Assembly: GCA_035702985.1 (NCBI GenBank)
Contig: DASSZD010000007.1
Location: 1 to 51,694, forward strand
Direction of reading: 5' to 3'
DNA from: JAKAXG01 sp035702985
GTDB lineage: Bacteria; Actinomycetota; Acidimicrobiia; Acidimicrobiales; Palsa-688
Length of the DNA stretch: 51,694 nucleotides
A model generated the notes under the pieces. The model ran no database searches and was not told the origin of the DNA. It worked only from the letters and a program-made list of their open reading frames with translations. This document shows, piece by piece, positions 30,868-38,317 of this stretch; the stretch's first letter is position 1; each line of letters begins with the position of its first letter. The position numbers and the translations under genes were made by a program.

Positions 30868-30955
30868 CGCAGGCGGGCGGGTCGTCGTGGCGGGCGGGCC
30901 GCGGGCGGGCGGGTCGTGGCGGGTCGTCGTGACGGACGGGCCGTCGTGGCGGTCA
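30868..30955. repeat. GC-only degenerate tandem repeats between convergent genes
   Basis: Irregular repeats of GGCGGGCGGGTCGTCGTGG-like units (about 90 bp) separate the aldo/keto reductase and the UvrD-like helicase genes. I see no hairpin with a T-run. The rest of the 137-bp gap is unremarkable. Confidence 0.6.
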
Positions 30956-33919
30956 GTCGGGGCCGGAGCCGGCGGCGGACTCCCGGGCCGCCTCCGTGAT
31001 GGCCATCAGATCCGAACCGTAGGACTCCACCTTGACCGGGCCTATCCCGCTGATGGCCAGCAAACCCGGTTCGGTGACCGGTAACAGGGCGGCGACCAGC
31101 TTGAGGGTCTTGTCGTCGAAGACGACGTAGGGCGGGACGCCCTGCTCCTTGGCCCGGGTCCGCCGCCAGGACCGCAGCTGGTCCCAGGCCCGGTCCGCCC
31201 CCGGGTGGGCCAGCAGGGCGGCCCGGCCCTCGTGGACCACCACCGAGCCGAAGGCGGTCACCGTCCGGGCCGGGCCGCCCCCCACCAGCGACACCGCCCC
31301 GTCCGGTCGGGCCTCCACCACTGTGTGGTGGTGGCCGCCCGTCGTGAACTCGGTCCCGCCGACCGCGGGAAGCAGGTCGGCGGTGGCCGCCTCCCGCCCC
31401 GGGCGCTCCCCGCCCCGGTCCCCGGGCGGTCGGCGCCGGTCGCCCCGCCGGCCCGGGTCGCCGGCGTCGCCTGCACGGCCCGGGTCGCCCGTCCGGCCCG
31501 GGTCCTGCTCGGCGCGCCGCAGCCGCCCGGCGCCGCCCGCCGGCCGCCCGGCCGGATCCGGGGGCCGGCCCGGGCGGTCCATCTCCTCCAGGAACGACGA
31601 AGGCGGGGACCCGGGCACCAGCGCCACCGTCTCCGACGCCCTGGTGATGCCCACGTGGAACACCCGCCGCTCCTCCTCCGGGTCGTCGGCCAGGCGGTGG
31701 GGCATCAGCCCGTCGGTCACGTGGTGCAGCACCACGTGGGGCCACTCCCGGCCCTTCACCGCATGGATCGACGCCAGGGTCACCCCTCCCGGCGAGGAAG
31801 GCGCGGCCAGCTCCTCCGACAGCCACCGGGGGAACAGGGCCGGATCCGGTTCCAGGTCGGCCAGCTCCGTCAGGGCCTCCAGGTCGTCGACGTGGGCGGC
31901 GATCGAGCCGTGACTCCACTGGTCCAGCGCCGACGCGCTGGCGTCCAGGCCCCCGGCGCCGATCTGGCGGCGCACCACCCGCAGCACCTGGGCGGTGGTC
32001 CCCGACGCCGCCCGGCGCACCAGGGCGACGTCGCGGGCCAGCTGCTCCACCTTCTCGGCGTCCCGGGCGCTTCCTTTGCCGGCCAGCCAGTCGGCCAACG
32101 AGCCCAGCGACTCGAAGCTGCGGGGGCGGGCCACCAGATCCAGGAGACCGTTGCTGAACGCCCGCTTCGGGCGGCGGGCCGCCTCCCGCAGCGCTCCCGC
32201 CGGTACGTGGCCGTCCGGGGCGGTGGCCACCTCGAGCCAGGCCATGGCGCCCCGGACCCCGCCCCGCTGCAGGAACCGCCGCTCGACCCCGCCGTCCACC
32301 TCCACCCCGCGGTGGCGCAGGAGGACCTGCACCGGAACCAGCGAGGCGTTGACCCGGCTCAGCACCGCCACCCCGTCCGGCCGGGCCCCGCCGGCGAGGA
32401 GGGCCTCGACCCGGGCCGCCGTCCTGCGGGCCGGCCCGGGACCGTCCGCCGCCGAGGTCGGTCGCACCACCTCCAGAGCCCGGCCCGGGCCGCCCGGGTC
32501 GGGCCGGGAGGCGGCCCGGATGGTCTTGGGGACGCGGATCGCGTTGCGGCTGAGCAGGTTGGAGGCGGCGCTGACCACCTCCGGTGGGCAGCGGTAGTTG
32601 ACCTCCAGGGAGTGCTGGGCCGAACCGGGGAACCAGCGCTGGAAGTCGACCAGCCAGCGGGGCGTGGCGCCGGCGTAGCCGTAGATGGTCTGGTCGTCGT
32701 CGCCCACCGCGAACACCGCCCCCGCCGGGCCGCACAGCAGGCGGATCAGCAGCAGGTGGGCCGGGGTCAGGTCCTGGAACTCGTCTATCAACAGCACCCG
32801 GGCGTAGCGCTGGCTGCGGGCCCGGAAGGCCGGGTCGGCCAGCAGCCGTTCGATGGCCCCCGTGACCTGCTCGTCGAAGTCGACCATATCCCGCTGCGAC
32901 AGCTCGTCCCGGTAGGCGCGGGCCACCCGGTCGAGATCGGACACGTCGGGGAGGTCCTCCTCCACCAGCGCCGGATCGGTGAGCCCCAGCCGGACCCGCC
33001 CGAGAGCCTCGATCCAGGGGGCGGCGGGATCGGTCTCCGCCCGCCTCGGGAAGCTGACCAGGTCGCCCAGTAGCCGGCGGACCTGCGGCTCGTCGACCGT
33101 CGACGCCCGGCCGCACAGGCGCAGACCCAGGGCGTTGAGGGTGCGGATCCGGAGCCCTTCGACGTCGGAGAGCCGCTGGCGCATCTCGCCCGCCGCCCGC
33201 ACGTTGTAGGCCACCAGGGCCAGCGCCGCGGGAGGCAGGTTCCAGTCGTTGACCACCAGCCGGGCCCGTTCGGTCAGGACCCGGGTCTTGCCCGACCCGG
33301 CCGGGGCGATGATCCGGGCACCGGCCACCGGTTCGCCGACCGCCGCCAGCTGATCGGGAGCCAGGTCCAGACCGTCGGTCCGGCTCTCGCCGAGCGGCTG
33401 CAGCGACCGGTGCTCGATCGATATTCGGTGCACCACCGGCAGCCCCAGGCGGCCCGGCAGGGATGCGTCGAGCGGTCCGCCGTCGCAGACGGCCGGGCGG
33501 CCGTCGGGCAGGGTCACGTCCGCCCCGTCGGCCCCGGACCGGGCCCCGAGCCGGGCGGCGTCATCGGCCCAGCGCCACATGGGCGGACGGTCCGGCTGGC
33601 GGGCATCCACCGAGTTGGCCCAGACGCCGTGATGGAGCCGCTCGCCGGGCAGGTCCAGGTCCACCGGCCACTCCCACGGCTGGAGCCCGGTGATCCGCTC
33701 CGGGGGCGCCACGGCCGGATCGTCGAGACCCAGACCGGGAGGCAGTTCGATCACCAGCGGGAGGCGCTCCCGCCAGGCGGCGTGCAGCCGCTCGGCGGTC
33801 TCGGGGTCGACGGCCGACACCCGGACCCGCTCGCACGCCGACCAGGGGCGGGGGGCGGGCTGGCCGGGCCGGACCACAGCCGAGCGACCCAGCCGGACCG
33901 GGTCGACCGGGTTCAGCAT
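30953..33919 (-). CDS. UvrD/Rep-family DNA helicase with HRDC domain (UvrD2-like)
   Basis: 988 residues. An N-terminal region of about 185 residues without a known domain precedes the helicase core. Walker A is APAGSGKT (205-212), then LIDEFQDLTPAHLLL (motif II), VGDDDQTIYGYAGATP (motif III), VNYRCPPEVV (motif IV), ASIHAVKGREWPHVVLHHV (motif V) and EEERRVFHVGITRASE (motif VI). A Gly/Pro/Arg/Asp repeat linker (31.40-31.56 kb) leads to an HRDC domain at the C-terminus (PYVVFDDKTLKLVAALLP, SGIGPVKVESYG), as in mycobacterial UvrD2. It unwinds DNA 3'-to-5' in repair. The long N-terminus and the linker are unusual. Confidence 0.9.
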   Translation of the reverse strand: MLNPVDPVRLGRSAVVRPGQPAPRPWSACERVRVSAVDPETAERLHAAWRERLPLVIELPPGLGLDDPAVAPPERITGLQPWEWPVDLDLPGERLHHGVWANSVDARQPDRPPMWRWADDAARLGARSGADGADVTLPDGRPAVCDGGPLDASLPGRLGLPVVHRISIEHRSLQPLGESRTDGLDLAPDQLAAVGEPVAGARIIAPAGSGKTRVLTERARLVVNDWNLPPAALALVAYNVRAAGEMRQRLSDVEGLRIRTLNALGLRLCGRASTVDEPQVRRLLGDLVSFPRRAETDPAAPWIEALGRVRLGLTDPALVEEDLPDVSDLDRVARAYRDELSQRDMVDFDEQVTGAIERLLADPAFRARSQRYARVLLIDEFQDLTPAHLLLIRLLCGPAGAVFAVGDDDQTIYGYAGATPRWLVDFQRWFPGSAQHSLEVNYRCPPEVVSAASNLLSRNAIRVPKTIRAASRPDPGGPGRALEVVRPTSAADGPGPARRTAARVEALLAGGARPDGVAVLSRVNASLVPVQVLLRHRGVEVDGGVERRFLQRGGVRGAMAWLEVATAPDGHVPAGALREAARRPKRAFSNGLLDLVARPRSFESLGSLADWLAGKGSARDAEKVEQLARDVALVRRAASGTTAQVLRVVRRQIGAGGLDASASALDQWSHGSIAAHVDDLEALTELADLEPDPALFPRWLSEELAAPSSPGGVTLASIHAVKGREWPHVVLHHVTDGLMPHRLADDPEEERRVFHVGITRASETVALVPGSPPSSFLEEMDRPGRPPDPAGRPAGGAGRLRRAEQDPGRTGDPGRAGDAGDPGRRGDRRRPPGDRGGERPGREAATADLLPAVGGTEFTTGGHHHTVVEARPDGAVSLVGGGPARTVTAFGSVVVHEGRAALLAHPGADRAWDQLRSWRRTRAKEQGVPPYVVFDDKTLKLVAALLPVTEPGLLAISGIGPVKVESYGSDLMAITEAARESAAGSGPD

Positions 33920-33970
33920 GGGCTACATGTTGGCCGATGCCTGCGACAACGTGGTCACCCCGTCCGGGCG

Positions 33971-34027
33971 GCGGGGGAGGAAGGCGGTGGCTGGCGGGGG
34001 AGGAAGGCGGTGGCTGGCGGGGGAGGA
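33971..34027. repeat. 23-bp tandem repeat made from the tRNA-Gln 3' end
   Basis: Two exact 23-bp units (33971-33993, 33994-34016) and a partial third that runs into the tRNA. Each contains TGGCTGGCGGGGGAGG or most of it, the reverse complement of the last 16 nt of the tRNA including CCA. The repeats lie immediately downstream of the tRNA in its direction of transcription. Confidence 0.85.
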
Positions 34028-34085
34028 CTCGAACCTCCAACATACGGCTCCAAAGGCCGTCGTTCTGCCATTGAACTACCCGCCA
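34011..34085 (-). tRNA. tRNA-Gln (anticodon TTG), CCA encoded
   Basis: A complete cloverleaf can be drawn. The acceptor stem is TGGCGGG with CCCGCCA (7 bp). The D stem is GTTC/GAAC, and the anticodon stem is ACGGC/GCCGT with loop CTTTGGA, so the anticodon is TTG (Gln). The variable loop is ATGTT, the T stem GGAGG/CCTCC with loop TTCGAGT. The discriminator base is G and CCA is encoded in the DNA. It lies upstream of glmU on the opposite strand, as in mycobacteria. Confidence 0.95.
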
Positions 34086-34159
34086 CCGCGGGCGCGGGTC
34101 GGGCCCGCCGGTACAGGCTCGCGCAAAAGCGCGGCCTCCTACACCTCCGTCGTCGTTGA

Positions 34160-34165
34160 TAGAAC
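34160..34165 (+). promoter_or_regulatory. Possible -10 box of glmU
   Basis: TAGAAC, 6 nt before the ATG at 34172. The last base is off-consensus, and an AGGAG sits too close (1 nt) to the ATG to be a good ribosome site. Confidence 0.3.
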
Positions 34166-34171
34166 AGGAGC

Positions 34172-35284
34172 ATGCCCGGCGAATCGAAGCTCTCGGCCGT
34201 CGTACTGGCCGCTGGGGAGGGCACGAGGATGCGCTCCGAGCGTCCGAAACCCCTCCACCGCCTGTGCGGCCGGCCCATGGTCCTGCACGTCCTGCACGGC
34301 CTGGCCGAGCTGGACCTGGATCGGGCCGTGGTGGTGGTCGGCCACGGCGCGTCGCGGGTCACCAAGGCCGTGGGCGAGCAGCCCCCTCCCGGCCTGCACC
34401 TGGACTTCGTCGAGCAGAGGGTGCAGCGCGGCACCGGCGACGCGGTGATGGTGGCCCTCACCGCCTTCCCGGACGAGGACTCCGACGACGGCGACATCAT
34501 CGTGCTACCCGGCGACACCCCCCTCCTGCGGCCGCCCACCCTGGCCGCCCTGGTCCGGACCCATCGCCGGGCCGAGGCGGCCGCCACCGTCCTGACGGCC
34601 CGGGTGGCGGACCCCACCGGGTACGGCCGGGTCGCCCGCGACCGTGGCGGCCGGATCTCCCGGATCGTCGAGCAGGCCGATGCCACCGCAGAGGAGCTGG
34701 CCATAGACGAGGTCAACACCTCGATCTACGTCTTCCGCCGCTCCGTGCTGGCGCCCGCCCTCCGCCGCCTGACCCCGGACAACGCCCAGGGGGAGTACTA
34801 CCTCACCGACGTCATCGCCGTGCTCCACGATGCCGGCTACCCGGTCATGTCCATGGTCGTGGACGACAGCATGGAGGCGGCCGGGGTCAACGACCGCCAC
34901 CAGCTGTCGGTCGCCGAGGCGGAGCTCCGGTCCCGCATCAACGAGAGGTGGATGCGCCGGGGGGTGACCATGGTCGACCCGGAGGCGACGTACGTGGACA
35001 GCGCCGTCGAGCTGGCCGGCGACGTCGTGCTGTACCCAGGCACCCACTTGCAGGGCCGCACGGTCGTGGAGGCCGGCGCCGAGCTCGGTCCGAACACCCA
35101 GCTGACGGACTGCCGGGTCGGCCCGGGGGCGTGGGTGAACACCACCGTCGGGCGTAACGCCGAGATCGGTGCCGACGCCCGGGTCGGCCCCTGGGCCTTC
35201 CTGGCCCCGGGCAGCCGGGTCCCGGCCGGCTTCGAGACCGGCCCCAACTACTGCGGGGTGGCGGAGGAGCGCGACGCCCGGTGA
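34172..35284 (+). CDS. glmU: UDP-GlcNAc pyrophosphorylase, truncated GlmU lacking the acetyltransferase active site
   Basis: 370 residues; normal GlmU is about 455-495. The uridyltransferase domain is complete: VVLAAGEGTRMRSERPKPLH (nucleotide loop), QRGTGDAVMVAL, LPGDTPLLRP, GYGRV, and INERWM-type linker helix before the beta-helix. It makes UDP-GlcNAc from GlcNAc-1-phosphate and UTP. The left-handed beta-helix begins but stops after five or so hexapeptide turns (VGPWAFLAPGS, then FETGPNYCG). The region with the acetyltransferase residues equal to E. coli Lys351, His363 and Asn386 is missing, and no homologous frame follows the stop. Acetylation of GlcN-1-P must therefore come from another gene. 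Confidence 0.85.
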   Translation: MPGESKLSAVVLAAGEGTRMRSERPKPLHRLCGRPMVLHVLHGLAELDLDRAVVVVGHGASRVTKAVGEQPPPGLHLDFVEQRVQRGTGDAVMVALTAFPDEDSDDGDIIVLPGDTPLLRPPTLAALVRTHRRAEAAATVLTARVADPTGYGRVARDRGGRISRIVEQADATAEELAIDEVNTSIYVFRRSVLAPALRRLTPDNAQGEYYLTDVIAVLHDAGYPVMSMVVDDSMEAAGVNDRHQLSVAEAELRSRINERWMRRGVTMVDPEATYVDSAVELAGDVVLYPGTHLQGRTVVEAGAELGPNTQLTDCRVGPGAWVNTTVGRNAEIGADARVGPWAFLAPGSRVPAGFETGPNYCGVAEERDAR

Positions 35285-35484
35285 CCGCCGGCCCGGCGGG
35301 CGCGGCCCGGGAGACCGGCCCCGGACCGCCGGCCCCGGCTCCGGACCGCCGGGGCCGGCATCGATAGACTGCACGGGTGGGGTTCCGGCAGTAGCCGAGA
35401 GGCGTCGGGGCCCGCTTCCCGACCAGAGAACCCAGAGGTGCGCACGTTGTTGAACAGCTCGGCGAAGACGGATGGAGCGGGTTC
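35285..35484 (+). promoter_or_regulatory. glmU-prs intergenic region with prs promoter and leader hairpin
   Basis: About 200 bp. TAGACT at 35365-35370 is a good -10 box. The transcript would carry a ~110-nt leader with a 6-bp hairpin, GTCGGG (35404-35409) and CCCGAC (35418-35423). I do not recognise a riboswitch. The leader might attenuate prs in response to purines, but that is a guess. Confidence 0.4.
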
Positions 35485-36513
35485 GTGAGCTCCGACGATT
35501 CGGCCCCCCGGTCCCCGCTGCTCGAGCTGACGCCGACCCGCAAGCTCCACGTCCTCACCGGCCGCACCCACCCGGCGCTGGCCGAGGACGTGGCGGCCGC
35601 CCTCGGCGTCGAGCTCGGAGACCCCAAGCTGGTCGACTTCGCCAACGGCGAGCTCCGCCCCCGCTTCGCCGACTCCGTCCGGGGTGCCGACGTGTTCATC
35701 ATGCAGTCCCACGGCCGCACCCCGGGCCGCTCGGTCAACGACTCGCTTATGGAGCAGTGGATCATGATCGACGCCGCCAAGCGGGCGTCGGCCAAGCGGA
35801 TCACCGCGGTGTGCCCCTACTACGGGTACTCCCGCCAGGACCGCAAGTCCAAAGAGCGGGAGCCCATCACCGCCCGTATGGTGTCGGACTTCTTCAAGAC
35901 CGCCGGCGCCGACCGGATCATGTCCATCGACCTGCACTCGGGCCAGATCCAGGGGTTCTTCGACGGTCCGGTCGACCACCTCACGGCGGTCCCGCTGCTC
36001 ACCACCTACCTGCGGGAGAACGCCCCGAGCGGTGACTTCGTGATGGTGGCACCCGACACCGGCCGCACCAAGGTGGCCGAGCAGGCCGCCCGGCACGCCG
36101 GCGCCGAGGTGGACGTGGCCGCCGTGTACAAGCGCCGCCCCAAAGACGTTGTCAACCAGGTCCAGGCGCTCGACGTCATGGGCGACGTGGACGGGCGCAT
36201 GTGCGTCCTGATCGACGACATGATCGACACCGCCGGCACCATCTGCGCGGCGGCCGAGATCCTGCTGGCCAAGGGGGCCACCGAGGTGTGGGCCATGTGC
36301 ACCCACGCCGTCCTGTCCGATCCGGCCGTGGACCGGCTGAAGAACTCGGCCATCTCCCGGGTGGTCGTCACAGACACGCTGCCCCTGCCGGAGGAGAAGC
36401 AGATCGACAAGATCGAGGTCGTCTCCATCGCCCAGGTCGTGGCCGACTGCATCGACGCCGTGTTCAGCGACCGGTCCGTCTCGCAGATATTCGGGGGCGA
36501 GAACCAGACCTGA
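35485..36513 (+). CDS. prs: Ribose-phosphate pyrophosphokinase (PRPP synthetase)
   Basis: 342 residues from GTG 35485; about 20 residues longer than E. coli Prs at the N-terminus. It makes PRPP from ribose-5-phosphate and ATP. Conserved blocks: FANGELRPRFADSVRG, YYGYSRQDRKSKEREPI (flexible/catalytic region), DLHSGQIQGFFDGPVDHL, VVAPDTGRTKVAEQ-like segment, and the PRPP-binding loop LIDDMIDTAGTICAAAE. The glmU-prs pairing is typical for actinobacteria. Confidence 0.96.
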   Translation: MSSDDSAPRSPLLELTPTRKLHVLTGRTHPALAEDVAAALGVELGDPKLVDFANGELRPRFADSVRGADVFIMQSHGRTPGRSVNDSLMEQWIMIDAAKRASAKRITAVCPYYGYSRQDRKSKEREPITARMVSDFFKTAGADRIMSIDLHSGQIQGFFDGPVDHLTAVPLLTTYLRENAPSGDFVMVAPDTGRTKVAEQAARHAGAEVDVAAVYKRRPKDVVNQVQALDVMGDVDGRMCVLIDDMIDTAGTICAAAEILLAKGATEVWAMCTHAVLSDPAVDRLKNSAISRVVVTDTLPLPEEKQIDKIEVVSIAQVVADCIDAVFSDRSVSQIFGGENQT

Positions 36514-36584
36514 CACCCACCGGGCTCGGACTCCGGCCAGGGCCGACGGGGGGGCCGGTGGGTCGGCGAACGCCGTCAGGCGCG

Positions 36585-36670
36585 AACTGGTGACACGAGA
36601 TGCATTCCGGTGACATAAATCGACACGACGTGTCGATTTATGTCCCCAGTTGCCATTTGTGTCACCAGTT
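36585..36670. repeat. Concentric inverted repeats (cruciform-like element)
   Basis: The inner palindrome (36612-36644) has perfect 16-bp arms, GACATAAATCGACACG and its complement, around a single A. The outer arms are AACTGGTGACAC (36585-36596) and GTGTCACCAGTT (36659-36670). Both share the same centre within half a base. The sequence looks like two copies of one transposon end placed head to head. Confidence 0.8.
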
Positions 36671-36866
36671 GGGTGCGTGACTGCGGCCGGCTGCGGCGAC
36701 CGCCGCCCCGTCACGACGGCGACCGATCCGCGCCACGTCCCCAGTTGCCATTTGCGTCACCAGTTGTGGGACCGACCGCGGCGACGCCGCCCCGTCACGA
36801 CGGCGACCGATCCGCGCTACGCCTTCTGTCACCAGTTGTGGGACCGACCGCGGCGACGCCGCCCCG
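36644..36866. repeat. Degenerate ~85-95-bp direct repeats
   Basis: The 28-bp segment starting CCCCAGTTGCCATTTG occurs at 36644-36671 and 36739-36766 (one mismatch); its end GTCACCAGTTG recurs at 36828-36838. A 32-bp segment starting GCCGCCCCGTCACGACGG is repeated 84 bp apart (36702 and 36786), and TGGGACCGACCGCGGCGACG occurs at 36767 and 36839. Confidence 0.8.
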
Positions 36867-36900
36867 ACGCACCCGAAATGACCCCCACCCGCTGCGCCGC

Positions 36901-36906
36901 TAGACT
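36901..36906 (+). promoter_or_regulatory. Predicted -10 box of the rplY-pth-mfd operon
   Basis: TAGACT, the same hexamer as before prs. It lies 40 nt before the rplY ATG, leaving a short leader with AGGAG 9 nt before the start. Confidence 0.45.
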
Positions 36907-36946
36907 CGACCGGTCCCGTTTCGAGGAGTGGCAGGAGCGCGTTTCG

Positions 36947-37696
36947 ATGGCAGAGATCACCCTGGTAGCCGAGCCGGGCCGGGCGACCGGTTCGAGCGAG
37001 TCCCGCCGACTGCGGGCCGCCGGCCGCATCCCCGCCGTGGTGTACGGCCACGGGATGGACGGCATCTCGGTCTCGGTCGACGGCCGGGATCTGCGCCACG
37101 CCCTTTCCGGCGAGGCCGGCACCAACCAGCTCCTCGAGCTCCGGATCGGCTCCGACAGCCACCTGGCCATGGCCCGGGTGCTGCAGCGCCACCCGGTGCG
37201 GCGCACCGTGGTGCACGTGGACTTCCAGATCGTGAGGCGCGACGAGGTCATCTCCGCCGAGGTGCCCATCGTGCTGACCGGTGAGGCCAAGTCGGTGGCC
37301 CAGGAGGGCGGCCTGGTCGAGCAGCCCCTCACCGCCCTGACCGTCAACGCCACCCCGGCCCGCATCCCCTCCTCCATCGAGGTGGACATCACCGACCTGT
37401 CGGTCGGGGAGGGCATCCGGGTCGGCGACCTGAAGCTGCCCAGCGGGGTCAGCACCGACGCCTCCGAGGACGAGATCGTCGTGATCGGCTCCATCTCCCG
37501 GGTGGCCGAAGCGGTCGAGGAGGCCGCGGCCGAAGCCGAGGAGGCGGCGGCCGAGGGCGAGGAGGCCGAGGGTGCCGCTGCAGGCGGAGCCGGGGACAAG
37601 GCCGGAGCCGGGGACAAGGCCGGAGCCGGGGACGAGGCCGGAGCCGGCGAGAGCAGCGACGGCGGCGGCAGCGCCGGCAGCACCGAGGAGGGCTAG
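36947..37696 (+). CDS. rplY: 50S ribosomal protein bL25 (CTC family, long form)
   Basis: 249 residues. The N-terminal 5S-rRNA-binding domain (1-95) starts with ITLVAEPGRATGSSESRRLR and includes IPAVVYGHG; the C-terminal CTC/TL5 domain (about 96-185) holds VDFQIVRRDEVISAEVPI and INDL-like IEVDITDLSVGEGI. The last ~60 residues are Glu/Ala-rich and then Gly-Ala-Asp repeats, a tail typical of actinobacterial bL25. It binds 5S rRNA in the central protuberance. AGGAG 9 nt upstream supports the ATG. The stop TAG is directly followed, in the same frame, by pth. Confidence 0.95.
   Translation: MAEITLVAEPGRATGSSESRRLRAAGRIPAVVYGHGMDGISVSVDGRDLRHALSGEAGTNQLLELRIGSDSHLAMARVLQRHPVRRTVVHVDFQIVRRDEVISAEVPIVLTGEAKSVAQEGGLVEQPLTALTVNATPARIPSSIEVDITDLSVGEGIRVGDLKLPSGVSTDASEDEIVVIGSISRVAEAVEEAAAEAEEAAAEGEEAEGAAAGGAGDKAGAGDKAGAGDEAGAGESSDGGGSAGSTEEG
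37586..37647 (+). repeat. 18-bp tandem repeats in the rplY 3' end
   Basis: Three 18-bp units and a partial fourth (first two identical, third with one change), encoding GAGDKA-type hexapeptides. In frame, so length change would not disrupt the gene. Confidence 0.85.
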
Positions 37697-38317
37697 CTGC
37701 TCGGCCGGAGCGGCCGGCCTCCCCGCACCGGCACCCCGGCGGACCTGCTGGCTGTCGGCCTGGGCAACCCGGGCAGCCAGTACGCCGGCACCCGCCACAA
37801 CGTGGGGGCCGACGTGGTGGCCAGGCTGGCCGAGCGCCACGGAGGCAGCCTCAAGCGGTCCAAGGAGCAGGCCCTGGTGGCCGAGGTCCGGGTGGGGGAC
37901 AGGCGCCTGGCCCTGGCGTTCCCCCAGACCTACATGAACGAGTCGGGCCGGGCGGTACTCCCCCTGGTCCGCCGCTTCGGCATCGAGGACATGGCCCGGC
38001 TGGTCATCGTCCACGACGAGTTGGACCTGCCGGTCGGGGCGGTGCGGGTCAAGGCCGGCGGCGGCCTGGCCGGTCACAACGGCCTGCGCTCGATCAAGGC
38101 TCACCTGCACTCCGACGGTTTCAGCCGGGTGCGGATCGGCATCGGCAAGCCGCCCGGCGGCAAGGAGCACGGCGCCGACCACGTGCTGCGGGCCCCGTCC
38201 AAGAAGACCCGCGAGGAGCTCGAGGTCAGCGTGGAGGTGGCCGCCGACGCAGTGGAGTGCATCCTCACCGACGGCCTGTCCGTGGCCCAGAACCGGTTCA
38301 ATGGACGCCGTGAATGA
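37697..38317 (+). CDS. pth: Peptidyl-tRNA hydrolase, non-canonical (CTG) start
   Basis: 206 residues if read from CTG 37697. It frees tRNA from peptidyl-tRNA dropped by ribosomes. The catalytic parts are VGLGNPGSQYAGTRHNVG (residues 20-37, with Asn24 and His34 equal to E. coli Asn10 and His20), QTYMNESG and IVHDELDLPVG (the key Asp). The first ATG/GTG/TTG in frame is GTG 37802, which lies after His34 and would remove it, so translation must begin earlier. Only CTG codons are available; CTG 37697 sits 4 nt after AGGAGGG. Reading through the in-frame rplY TAG is the alternative. The 3' end overlaps mfd by 17 bp. Confidence 0.85.
   Translation: MLGRSGRPPRTGTPADLLAVGLGNPGSQYAGTRHNVGADVVARLAERHGGSLKRSKEQALVAEVRVGDRRLALAFPQTYMNESGRAVLPLVRRFGIEDMARLVIVHDELDLPVGAVRVKAGGGLAGHNGLRSIKAHLHSDGFSRVRIGIGKPPGGKEHGADHVLRAPSKKTREELEVSVEVAADAVECILTDGLSVAQNRFNGRRE

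Larger units (their letters stand above)
36514..36900. other. Palindrome and direct-repeat island between prs and rplY
   Basis: About 390 bp with no believable gene. It holds the concentric palindromes at 36585-36670 and a series of ~85-95-bp direct repeats to about 36866. Short open frames here are made of the repeats and have no homology I can recognise. The AT-rich centre contrasts with the host sequence. Confidence 0.7.

Noticed and set aside
33971..34016. Possible CRISPR array
   Set aside because: The 23-bp units are contiguous without spacers and derive from the tRNA 3' end.
36612..36644. Intrinsic terminator for prs
   Set aside because: The hairpin is perfect but about 100 bp after the prs stop, not followed by a T-run, and has concentric outer arms and related repeats, which fit a mobile-element remnant better.
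36640..36903. Small plus-strand open frames between prs and rplY
   Set aside because: They are translations of the direct repeats, lack a ribosome site and have no recognisable protein family.
37802..38317. pth starting at GTG 37802
   Set aside because: This start would remove the GLGNPG motif and the catalytic His of TRHNVG, leaving an inactive protein despite perfect conservation upstream.
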